DNA from: Scleroderma bovista
Taxonomy: Eukaryota; Basidiomycota; Agaricomycetes; Boletales; Sclerodermataceae
Assembly: GCA_037178675.1 (NCBI GenBank)
Contig: JAYMGJ010000001.1
Coordinates: 124,001 to 188,000, forward strand
Direction of reading: 5' to 3'
Length of the DNA: 64,000 nt
Shown here: one piece after another, positions 22,574 to 32,958 of the stretch
How the letters are laid out: every line of letters starts with the position of its first letter
How positions within the stretch are numbered: position 1 is the first letter of the stretch
Translations under genes and position numbers: made by a program
Notes under the pieces: generated by a model
Seen by the model: the letters and a program-made list of their open reading frames with translations, nothing else
Told to the model about the DNA's origin: nothing
Databases searched by the model: none

Positions 22574-23221
22574 GACGACAATGCTCAGGGTGCTCAGGGT
22601 CGACTCAGGGGAGATGAAGAGAAAAGAAAGGGGCTTTGAGACTCCACTATAGCCTATAGCAGGCTCAGCTGATGTAATCCAGCACCTATGCCAAATTGTG
22701 CACACCGACTTCAATGCTGACCGAATGTCAGATAGTATGTTTTCTTTTGTCTGATGCCCACACATACTGAACAAACATGTTTAGGATGCGACACCAACCA
22801 ACTTCCCCACTGCAACCTGTCAGGGAGGCCACAGGTGGCAGGTTGTGCTTCTGGCACATGGTGCAATCACGAAATCTTCGCCAGGAAGGCTGCATCTTTA
22901 CCAAGTTCCGAGTCTGTATGGTGAGTTTGCACTACCATATAGTATCACTGGTTAATTACTGTTCGTGAAGGTTGATATCATGTCTCGGCAGAAGCATCAC
23001 AATCACTCCACACCGCACGCTCAGGATCGGGTGGGTTGCAGAGTAATAGGGTATGGGCTTCAATGCACAGTAGATGGACATAAGGTATGTTACAGGCAAT
23101 CTATTATCTTGAAACAGGGACTGATGCACTGTAGGTAGTATGCAGTTCTAAATTTGTACACAGTATATAGCCTTCAAAGTCAATGCATCGAATCCTTCCA
23201 TCGCACCGCACCGCACCCCTC
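22574..23221. promoter_or_regulatory. Gap between divergent genes
   Basis: No coding sequence is evident in this 650-bp stretch between the DUF6698-like gene and the second Plavaka-like transposase. The transposase frame may begin with a short upstream exon here (for example near 22780-22925), which I cannot support. A shared promoter is inferred from the layout only. Confidence 0.3.
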
Positions 23222-26200
23222 ATGAGCTCCTCAGCACACACCTGCCTTGGGTGTGATACTCCATTTAACACACGGAAACAACTATCCGCACATTCCAGTC
23301 GGTGTCTTCACTACCGTGAATTTACTGACCAAGTTTTTGAGCGCAAACACAAATCATCCAAGTTGAAACATGCGCAAGATGAGAAGAGACCACGCCAAAT
23401 GTCGACAGCTGGTCGACGTTCCCCAAGCCCTCGGATGGATCCCATTGAATTTGATCAGGCAGCGGATGGGTTTGAAGACGCAGGGCCTGCAGTCCCTTTT
23501 GATGACCATCCAGATTTCGCAGTGAGTTACTCATTGAGATAATTCATGTACAATACTACACTGATGTCTGTACTCCAGCAGCTTGGTCCAGAACCAGGGC
23601 CATCCTCATTACAGAAACCAATCATTTCACACCGTTCGGGTCGCCCCATTCGTATGCCAGCACGGTTTGTTGACTTCCTTCCTGGAAGCTCCACTCACCT
23701 TGCCCTTATGCCGCTGTCTGCTCGTCAACAGCAGGGCCGTCTGCAGCAGGTGCCCCAGGTACCAGTCCCATCCTCACCATCTACCTCGGATCACTCGTCA
23801 AGTGGATCTGGTGCCCATGTGCGGCCAGAACCCTTCATCTCGGAGCCAAATGCTTTTGGAGTCTATCGCACATATGTGCATCCACCAACATCCATTCCCC
23901 CTGAGTCTTTGCTTACCACCTGTGACGCGCCGACCCTTGCCACTGACAATACGTCCAAAGGGGTCACTCTACCTGAATCGGCAATGGCCCCTGGTGAGGA
24001 AGCAGGCACGCCAGGCGATATCTTCGCGCCTTTTACAAACCCGACCTGTGGCCTCCTGATGGCCTGGCAGTACTCTGGCACGAATCAGAAATCAGCAGTG
24101 GAACTCGACCAACTCACAAAAATCCAGATGGACCCACTTTACGATGCCAAGGATCTTGCTGGTTTCTTGCATACCCGGGAAATGAAACTTCTCGACAAAT
24201 TTTTACAGACTAAGGATAATCCGTTCCATGAAGAACATGGGTGGAAGTGATTGTCAGTATCATTCCATCTCCCAAAAGAGAAGGGATGCTTCACATCAGA
24301 GGATGCTGCTCCCACCATCACAGTCGACGGCATATATCACCACGATCTGACTGATGTAATTACATCTGCATTCCAAGATCCTGAGCTCGGTGCCTCATTC
24401 CACACAACTCCTTACACGCAACACTGGAAGACTGCTGACCATCGCACCATAGACATTTTCTCGGAGTCCTTTGCATCACCTGAGATGATCGACGCCTACA
24501 AGGAGATCAATGCCTTGCCATGAGAACCCAAAGATGATCTTGAGCGCATCGTGGCTGGTCTTATGGTCTGGTCGGACTCCACCCATCTTACAAACTTTGG
24601 TGATGCATCCATGTGGCCATTCTATTTATTCTTTGCTAACCAGTCCAAGTATGCACGATGTAAACCTTCAGCGCGGGTATGCCATCATGTCGCATATATC
24701 CCGACGGTAAGTATCCACATCAATGACACAATAATTAAGGCCCTGACATAATCCTAGCTACCTGATAACTTTCAAGAAATATATATGTCCCATTTTGGCG
24801 AACCCACAACTGGTGAAACATATACTCATTGCAAGCGAGAACTGTTTCAGGGCGTGTGGGACCTTCTCCTTGACAAGAAATTTATGCATGCATATCGGTA
24901 TGGAATTGTGGTGCGTTGTGCTGATGGAATTCAGCGGCGAGTCTTTCCATGCTTCTTTAGCTACTCGGCTGATTACCCAGAGAAGTAAGTAATCTATCTT
25001 AGTAATAAATAGTACATGATGTACTGATACACATTTTACACCTGTAGGGTCCTCATTGCTGGGATTAAATTCCTAGGCGCCTGCCCGTGCCCTCGGTGCT
25101 TAATCCAAAAGACAGACTTACCGAAGATGGGCATGGCACGCGATATGAGGCATCATATCAGGAAGACACGAATAGATGACGATACCAGACGCCACCACAT
25201 TGCAGCTGCACGCCGCTTGATTTTCGAGAAAGGTGTCTCTGTTGGTGGCGACCATGTCAAGGCATTGTTGAACGAGTTCTCATATGTGCCAACATATGTA
25301 AGTGACCACATTTTGTATACAGAAAAGTCCTTGGTCCCACTGACACCTATCAAAGAATGCTTTTTCAGATCGTCTCCATCAGTTCGGTGTCAACTTCTTC
25401 AGGTTACTGCTCATCGATTTACTCCATGAGTTCGAGCTGGGGATCTGGAAGGCAATATTTACACACTTATTACGCATTCTCTATGCAGCCGGTGGTCAAG
25501 GGATCCAGGAACTAAATAAAAGGTGTGTCTATCAATACTGAAATTCAGATTTCGTACTAATCTGGTGTATGTACATGAGCTATCGTGCTGTTCCCCCTTT
25601 CGGAAGGGGTACCATCTGCAAATTCAACAGGAATGCGTCTGCGATGAAAAGGCTTGCTGCACGTGACTTTGAAGACCTACTTCAGGTATATCCATTAGAA
25701 TTTCGGCTGGTTTAGTCTATGACTTAGTAACTTGACAGTGTGCAATTCCTGTCTTCGAGAATTTGCTCCCTGATCCACACAACAATTGTATTTTGAATTT
25801 ACTCTTTGACTTAGCAGCCTGGCATGCGTATGCAAAGCTGCGGTTACATACATCCGACACGCTAGCATTCTTTGACACAGCCACATTGACCCTCGCCCAC
25901 TCTGTGCAGCAGTTTGTCAAAGTGACGTGTGAGGGCTTCGACACCAGAGAACTCCCACAGGAGACAACTACCCGTGGCCGTTGAAATCCGGCGTTTGCAA
26001 CACAACAAACCAGTCGTGTAGAGGCCAACCAGGCCAATGCTTCATGCTCCACAGCCAAATGGAAGATGTTAAACCTTCAAACATACAAGTACCATGCATT
26101 GGGAGACTACCCTAATATGATCCGTCGTTTTGGGACAACCGACAACTACACCACGCAAACAGTAGGTCTGATTCACAACTACTTGTAGAGTTTTAACCCT

Positions 26201-27026
26201 CTTTTTCACAGGGAGAGTTACAACATCGATGAGTCAAACGACGATACCCACAGACATCAAAAACGAAGGACACGATGGTGGCGTCGATGACATTACTGGA
26301 GTCACGGGAGCGCTACCTGCAATGGGTGCTGGATGCTCGGTTTAGAGAGCAGGCTGACATCTCTGGGAATGGGGAGCAAGGTGAAGAAGAGACTCGACCC
26401 AGATGGTTATGAACATCACCATACGAGCACTACCACATTGCAGAGTCGTCTCGACGGTCTCAAGATATCACTGCATGGTTGAGCAATCTTGTAGGGGATC
26501 CAGCAATAGAGGTGAGTGACAGTCTACGCACTGCTAAGATTCACACTGACCCATGAGCTTGCAGAATTTTCTTCCACGGCTCAAGGACCACCTACTCGGA
26601 CGTATCCTCGAACAACCCTTTGATGGCGAACCGCATGACTTCTCTGATGAAGACAGAGATAATGTTGTTGTGGTCAACAATCTCATATTCGAGCACAAAG
26701 TCCTATGGGTCAACTGTACTACATACGACTTGCGCCGTGAGCAAGACTCTATCAATCCCCACACACAATTGGACATAATGGTGCTATCCCATGAGACGGA
26801 CGAAATCCGCCACCCATATTGGTACGCCCGTGTTGTGCGCATCTTCCACGTGAATGTGCGCTACTTCGGACTGGGTTCAACAAGCCACGAAGCCAAACGA
26901 ATGAATGTTTTATTTGTACGATGGTTTGGTCGGTGCATCAACTCACCAGCAGGTTTTGTAGCACATTGCCTCCACCACATTGGTTTTGTCGAAGAAGGTG
27001 ATCCAGATCCAGTCGTGCGGTACTAG
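23222..27026 (+). pseudogene. Plavaka-like transposase 2, nonsense mutations and lost 3' end
   Basis: The frame opens with MSSSAHTCLGCDTPFNTRKQ and continues LSAHSSRC, a C2H2-type finger. A proline/serine-rich linker follows, then FAPFTNPTCGLLMAWQYSGT, HEEHGWK, a catalytic-type block VWSDSTHLTNFGDASMWPFY, HVAYIPTLPDNFQ, CKRELFQGVWDLLLDKKF, FSYSADYPEKVLIA, CPCPRCLIQK, LLIDLLHEFELGIWKA, FGRGTICKFNRNASAM, LLPDPHNNCIL, YKYHALGDYPNMIRRFGTTD, FLPRLKDHLLGRI, HPYWYARVVRIFHVNV and VLFVRWFGR. The block with S-D-x-T then P-x-Y lines up with LGSDKT...YPLYI of the first Plavaka gene. TGA codons at 24248-24250, 24521-24523 and 25982-25984 sit where family members read through. The frame ends at 27026, where the family would continue, because a LINE fragment abuts. 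The copy is inactive. Confidence 0.75.
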
Positions 27027-28600
27027 GTCTGGGGTGGTTTGAAGGAGTGAGGGGGTCCAGGTGTTCTCAACAGTTTCTCAGGTGACCAGTTTTTGGTTCC
27101 ACTTAGTTGCAATGAACTGGTCCAAAGTCAGATGGTGGTTTATCTTGTTGGTCCAGTGGTTTATGGCAGCAGTGGCTGAGTGGTTCGTTCCCTGTATAAC
27201 ACGCTTGCAGTGGAGCACCCAGATGAGGTGGGCAGTTTCCGATAGGAGGCGGAGGATGCGGGAGTGGCCAGGGTTAGGATGGCTGTTCGGGTTGAGGGCA
27301 GGTAGCGACAGGGATCCACAGCCCAGGATTGTTCCTAAATGGACGACTGGCCACGCCCCAAAGCAGGCTGGCCAAGATGATTTCGCATTTGTCCAAATTA
27401 AGTTGGCGTGCCCCCATGGGCATTCAAGGAGGATGTGTTCCAGTGATTCTGTTGCCTCATTACAGACAGAGCATTGTGCGCGTTGCTCATAGTTTGGAAT
27501 TCGCTCCCAAAATTCTCCAATTTTGAGGGAGCTGTGTAGAGCTCTGAGGAGGAAAGTCCGGACTGGTCGCCTGATGTCGGGGTGCCTGACATTCCTCCAG
27601 ATGTTTTCGTCCTGCGGTGGGCCATCGTTCAGGGATTCCAAGGCACTTTGTGTGCGGTCCAGTAGAATCTTAGCTCGGTGTGATTCAGGGGGGCTGTTGA
27701 GTGAACAGATCAGCTTGTAAGCAGATGCCTGGGTCAGTTTGTTCAGCTTCATTCCTCCTGGTTCTGATAGTAGGGGGATGGTGATATTGATGTCATCCAG
27801 TATTGGTTTTGCTGCACCTTCTGCAGCAAGTGCATCTGCACATTCATTACCTCTGTTGGCATTGTGTCCTTTGACCCATCTGAATCGAGTCGGGGCGGAT
27901 TGGCATCTCATGGCATATGCTGCCACTTTTATCCAAGGTGCGTTTGGTACCCTGGACCATCCTGGATTTTCCCATTGGGGCAGTGATTTAGTAAGGCATG
28001 TAATAACATATTGTGAGTCTGTTACTATCGTCAGGTCTGCATTTCGGGGTGTGGATTTCAGTGCAACCACCACTGCTGCTAACTCGCCGACTTGGTTAGA
28101 TTGGGTGTGGCCTGGAACTCGTATCACTCTGTTTAGGGGGTGGTCATTGGCAAACCACACTCCTCCTCTGCTTCTGGCATTGTCAGTGCCATTTTGAAGG
28201 CATGAGCCATCAATGTAAGTCGTCAGTTGGATGGGTGGGGGTGCCATGAGTATTGGTCGATGCAAGGGTGTGGGGGCCTCAGGCATGGGGGGTGCAAAGA
28301 TCCTGAAGCAGTCAGATAGTGAGTGTGTGGTAACTGAGGGGTTGAAGATGATTTCATCTCCACGGTGGATGATAGCACGTTGGTTCTTCTCTATGTGGTG
28401 GTGTGTAAGGGTTAGGCCATCATTTGGGGCATTCGAGGATGGGTTGTAGAGGGGAGCTAGACATTCTAGTAGGGCCTTCGCCATTTGTGCACACTTGTGA
28501 GGGTTCACACATCCTTTTCTTGGAAAAAGTGTGTTGGGGGTTGCTGCAGTGGGCCTAGAGGACAGAAGCTGTGGTAGGAAATTGGTAACCCTATAGTAAC
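27027..28600 (-). pseudogene. LINE C-terminal region with RNase H domain (5'-truncated)
   Basis: A 476-residue open frame (27078-28508) extends upstream through RKGCVNPHKCAQ to a stop near 28600. It carries an RNase H fold with the acidic residues in order: YIDGSC (D100), QVGELAA (E142), VTDSQY (D164), KGHN (H215) and NECADALA (D225), numbered from 28508. A C-terminal CSVCNEATESLEHILLECP follows, then SAHLIWVL-like sequence (ETAHLIWVLHCKRVIQG). This is the end of a non-LTR retrotransposon polyprotein; the RNase H would remove RNA during target-primed reverse transcription. The reverse transcriptase that should lie upstream is missing, which is the normal result of 5' truncation. The 3' end falls near 27027 and truncates the Plavaka-like gene. 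No premature stop occurs within the frame. Confidence 0.75.
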
Positions 28601-28740
28601 CTCAGTAGATGTTCAAGCTACTATATTAGAGTAATACCTGTAGTAACTACTACAAGTGAGTATGTGTAGAAATGAGTGTGTAAAGGACTACTTACCCTCA
28701 GTAGATGTTCAAGCTACTGAGGGACTAATAGGAAAATACT
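28600..28740. repeat. Direct repeat flanking 75 bp
   Basis: The word ctcagtagatgttcaagcta occurs at about 28601 and again at about 28699. The first copy lies where the LINE frame stops. It may be a duplicated insertion site or part of an unknown element. No gene is seen. Confidence 0.5.
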
Positions 28741-29395
28741 ACTGTGTATGTGCGCTAGGAAGGCTTATGTAAGCTGCACGGTCTCACGCCCCAAATACTA
28801 GTAACGTGTGCTGGTTAATTTACAACACGCTCCCTTAAACAGTATGTGTTAGTAGGGACAGTAGAAAGAATGAATGGAATGAAATCAAAGAAGTGTTAAA
28901 ATATCAAATGAATGAGTACTTAATGATTCCAAACGAATGTAGTCCGTTGCTCGAGTGTCGTCACGTGTTTGTAAGGATCTCGTCCTTACTCAGTGGATAC
29001 CCAGTTCCGGTTACTAATGTTGATTATACTATCATTGTTCTGGACTCACTCTATCCTGTCGTTACTCGCTTCTAGTCTATCTTTTAGTCCATTCATTCCG
29101 TACTGTTACCAGACCGCTCTCGTTACCCGTACCTATCCCGCACCGTATTTAAGTCGATACCCTCTGTCGTCGTAGGGCAGTCTTTTTCCTGAATCACAGT
29201 CCCCATTGCTAGGTGATTGTATCAGCTTGAGAAAGATTCTAGTGTGACTGCATTAGAGATTAGCTACCTCTCTCGTCATTACATATTTTTCACCTACCCA
29301 GGGAACTCTCTATCTCACTCTACTCTCTATAACCACGCCTACTCGCCGACCTACAGATTGATCAACTGCCAGGATACTCGAGTAAGCACTATACC
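28741..29395 (+). repeat. Probable 5' LTR and leader of gypsy element D
   Basis: The stretch precedes a gag gene directly. It contains a putative LTR start (tgtaagctgcacggtctcac, 28767), a TATA-like tatttaag near 29147, and a CT-rich leader just upstream of the gag ATG. No second LTR copy exists in the window, so the boundaries are a guess. Confidence 0.4.
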
Positions 29396-31627
29396 ATGTC
29401 TGAAAGAATTATTAATACCCGATACAACCTGCGCCGCACTGCCCATGTGCACGTGAGGTCAGCCCCATCCAGTCCCGAGGCTGCGGCCAATGGGAAAGAT
29501 ACCCCTGCTGAAGCGACTCGTCTGTACAGCGAAGTCGTCAAGGCAAAAGACGTGGCGCCCAGTTGTGCGTCCGACGTCTCACCCGGTTTGAGGATGCCCT
29601 CACCGGAGTATCCCGATGGACAAAGGTCTTCGGAGGCTATTGTAGCTGGCGAATTAACAGCCGTCCGCAAAAGTGGTACTCCAACTGTGAAAGGCCTACC
29701 TGGTAGTGCTCTAACCAGTGTATATTCCACCCCAGCCTTGAATGAAGATGGTGACAACCAGGGAGAATGGACTACCGTGACGAAGAAGAGCCGTCACGGG
29801 TCGCCAGCAAAGGGAAGCCATCGTGGATCACCAGAGAGGGAAAACCCGAAGAGGAACCGATTAGGCCTAGAGCAGGAAAATACCGTGCGAGAGGCAATAA
29901 AACAGTTGACTAAAGAACAGCGACTAAAAATACATGAGAGACAATGTGTGATTAGTATTGCTGGAGTAAAGAAACCAGGGACCAAGAGTAGCTCATCCCG
30001 AGGTGAAGGACCGTCCAACCTGAAAGGGAAAGGACCGGACCCGTGCAACTGGGGAGCCCTAAGCGCGTGTGAAGATGAGTTGGACTTAGAAGCACAACGA
30101 GAAGTGTTAGCATCCTGGAAGGCGGCACAAGAATTAGCCTGAAGCGAGCAAGAAGATAAGCCTGACAAAAGTCATGAAGGCACGGAGCCTGATGTTGAGG
30201 CCCAGCGAGCCACTATCGCTGCTTGGAACAAAGTACAAGAACTTGCTAAACAAGAATTGAGAAGTGGGAGTATCCCCAGCAGGAACTCACACTCAAGCAG
30301 AACCCATGCCACACGAGCACCATCGCCCGAAGGTACCGCAAGAGCGTCATCGCCAGAAGACCCTACAAAGGTCTTGCCGTTCAAAGGACATGTCAAGGTA
30401 CTGTTGCCAGAAGCTAGGAACAAGGCTGGGGACAGTAGGCAAGCGGTCCCAAAACCAAACAGGGAGAAGGGAAGACGAACCGCTAAGACACCGGACCCCG
30501 TCCGTGCTCTAGTAGACAAAGCAATAGCACAAGATAAGACGCGACATAAGCGGTATAGAACCCCACGGGCAATGGAACCCGTGGAGCAAATTGACCCAAA
30601 AAGTTACATTGGATTAGCATTCGAGTGCCTTGGAGGAAGAGAAAAGAAGGCTTACCGACCACCAAGTCCTAGCTCATCCGATGAATCTTCAAATTCATCA
30701 GAGCGAAGGCGGCCAAGGAGAAGAAGGAGGCAGGACTCCTCAAGCAACTCCCCCAGCAGTAGCTCTGAATCAGGAGAATCCTCCAGGGAGACAGACAATC
30801 AGTCGTACGACTCCGAGGGATCATCGAGCAGCGCTACTAGTAGCCACTCAAGTGGACGGCGAAAACATAGAAGCAAGTACAGCCGATCACAAGGCCGTGG
30901 TAGCCAAAGGACAAAGAAATCTCGATCGAAAAGACGTAAGTCCCGACAACAGATGAAATTAAAACCGATACCCCCCGTAGAATACGACGGGTCCGTGGAT
31001 TCTAAGGCGTTCCATCGCTTTATAACAGAAGGAACAGCATATGTAAAAGATGGAAAGGTACCATCAAAGAAGCGAGCATTTATATTGGCACATTACCTCA
31101 AGGGAAAAGCTCATGAATTCTACATGCGAGAAGTATCTGGAGACCCTTACCGTTGGAGGTTAGAGATGTTCTTCCGTGAGCTCTTCAACTACTGCTTTCC
31201 GGTCGACTTCCGAATCAAACTTCGGAAGAAACTGCACACCTGCTATCAGGGGAATAAATCTGTCCGCGACTATCTATACGAGTTGAATGAGATATGGAAT
31301 ATGATTGGAGAAGCTGACGAGCGCACCAAGGTTCATAAGCTATGGTTCGGCCTGAGGAAAGAGATACAGCATGACCTCTGGCGAGACAGGCTGAATCCAG
31401 AAATATCCTCACTACGATCGGTGATTGCAAGTGCAGAAATCATTGAAATTGCACAATCTGTGACGGGAGGAGGACCTGAGCAAAAGAACAAGCAGAAGGA
31501 GACTCAGCCAGTTGTCCGGAGTGCGGCCATGACTCCCGACAGAGATCGTCAGCACAAGCGACAGGAGCGTGGATGCTCAAAGAAGAAGGAGCACCAACTA
31601 GCGACGATGACCCACCAGTGTCAATGA
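29396..31627 (+). pseudogene. Ty3/gypsy gag (element D), one nonsense codon, pol missing
   Basis: A first frame (MSERIINTRYNLRRT, 29396-30142) is followed in the same frame after one TGA (30140-30142) by a second (to 31627). The protein has two related segments around the stop (EAQREVLASWKAAQELA and EAQRATIAAWNKVQELA). Then come a long serine/arginine-rich stretch (about 30660-30950), a capsid-type domain with FHRFITEGTAYVKDG, LAHYLKGKAHEFYMREV, FFRELFNYCFPVDFR and NKSVRDYLYELNEIWNMIG, and a basic tail. Capsid order and spacing fit the retrotransposon gag family. No zinc knuckle, protease or polymerase follows; sequence changes abruptly at about 31628 into CpG-free TGATGACCACC repeats. The TGA may again be a decayed CGA. 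The RS-rich segment is odd for gag. Confidence 0.75.
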
Positions 31628-32632
31628 CATGGCCACCACCAGTGATGATGACCACCTCACCAGCCATGAAGATGATGACCACCCCACCACCTTTGTGCCA
31701 ATGATGTGGCCACCAGTGATGATGACAATAGTCACCCCATCACCTGTCTCAATGATGTGACCATGTCTGGACAAGCCACCACCAACATGACAATGACCTG
31801 ATTTGTATATAGTACTTATTCTTTGTACTGTACAGAATTAATATAAATTGATTGACACAAACATTGTATGAATCAAAGTGACCAAAAGGTACAAGCAGCA
31901 AAGGTATGGGTACTACATCAGGAAAAAATTACTTGGCAATATAGTACTATATAGCCTCTATAGCAGTCAAAGCTCCATTGACAAGTACCCAATATAAAGG
32001 CAATATAGCACCATGCATAAAATCTATAGTACTCCATAGTAGCCATAGTCTGACATGTAAATATGTATCCAATGTAGCAAGGCCACTATGGAGGCTACCA
32101 AAACTATATATTGTGATATAGACCCCTCACCTTCTATCATGAAATTGGTATCCCTGCTGTAACTTCAGTATAGCACAACATAGACTACATTTCTCAGTCC
32201 AACAGGCAATACACAGTACCATCCACCAGAATAGAATTGAATCAACAGTACTTGACAAAACTAGCTACTATGAACCAATCCAATCCATTCTCCATTGTCG
32301 GTCCACCAGGTGGTAATGAACATCATCGTATTTGCAGTGGATGTGGTCATGAACAGTGCATCATGGGAGCAGCACCAATGACGAATTCCATCATCAACAG
32401 TGATAGCATGTGGTGAACAGGGCATGCAGTTGACAACAGTGGTGGTGGAGTTTGCCGCAAACATTGTGTTGTGTCCATGTGGAGGTTGTAGTCATGGTCA
32501 TTGGTGGTGACGGTGACGGTGGGGGGGGGACTCAGCAGATGACCGACAGACGCCACTGTGGTGGTAGTCATAGTCGTCAGTGGTGATGTTGAAAGTGGGG
32601 GGGGACTTACTGGGTGACCATCGCAGGGATGA
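31628..32632. other. Low-complexity, CpG-free sequence; no gene
   Basis: Starts with imperfect repeats of gatgatgaccacc and gtggccaccagtgatgatg (31630-31760), then A/T-rich sequence with recurring 'tatagta' words (31920-32100). A 9-G run lies near 32520. Long minus-strand open frames here come from trinucleotide repetition. Confidence 0.5.
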
Positions 32633-32958
32633 TCAAGTATCCTCAGAGTGGACTGATCTCTTGGCCTTGGGCTTGTACCCATGGATACTTCTGTGATGAT
32701 GCATAAGGGAGCCGGGATCAGAAGTCAGGTAGGTGCAACCGGGATGGCAGCATTTGTTGGGGCGTTCACCAGTGCTAATGAGGATGGGATAAACTGACAC
32801 TCCATTCTTTGATGAATCCAAATTAACTTACTGTGTATGCAAGTATGTCGCCAAGTTCAAACACTGGAGGGTCTTATAACCGCACCCTTCATAGGGACAA
32901 CCGAACATCCTGATAACTTTTGTGTAAGTTTCTCTTGACTCTGAAGGGTAATGAGGAA
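32633..32958 (-). pseudogene. C2H2 zinc-finger relic, two fingers across an intron
   Basis: On the minus strand the first finger reads CPYEGCGYKTLQCLNLATYL and is joined by a GT-AG intron (about 32773-32832) to HTHTGERPNKCCHPGC, the canonical linker and start of a second finger that continues TYLTSDPGSLMHHHRSIHG. The spliced junction restores the HTGERP linker exactly, which supports a real intron. In finger one the first histidine ligand is tyrosine (CAC/CAT to TAC), so zinc binding is probably lost. A basic KPKAKRS tail and a stop follow at 32633. The family resembles Agaricomycete multi-finger transcription-factor-like proteins. Upstream exons are not recognisable. Confidence 0.6.

Noticed and set aside
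27061..28197. Plus-strand frames of 60-150 residues across the LINE fragment
   Set aside because: They are shadows of the 476-residue RNase H frame on the other strand and carry no motif.
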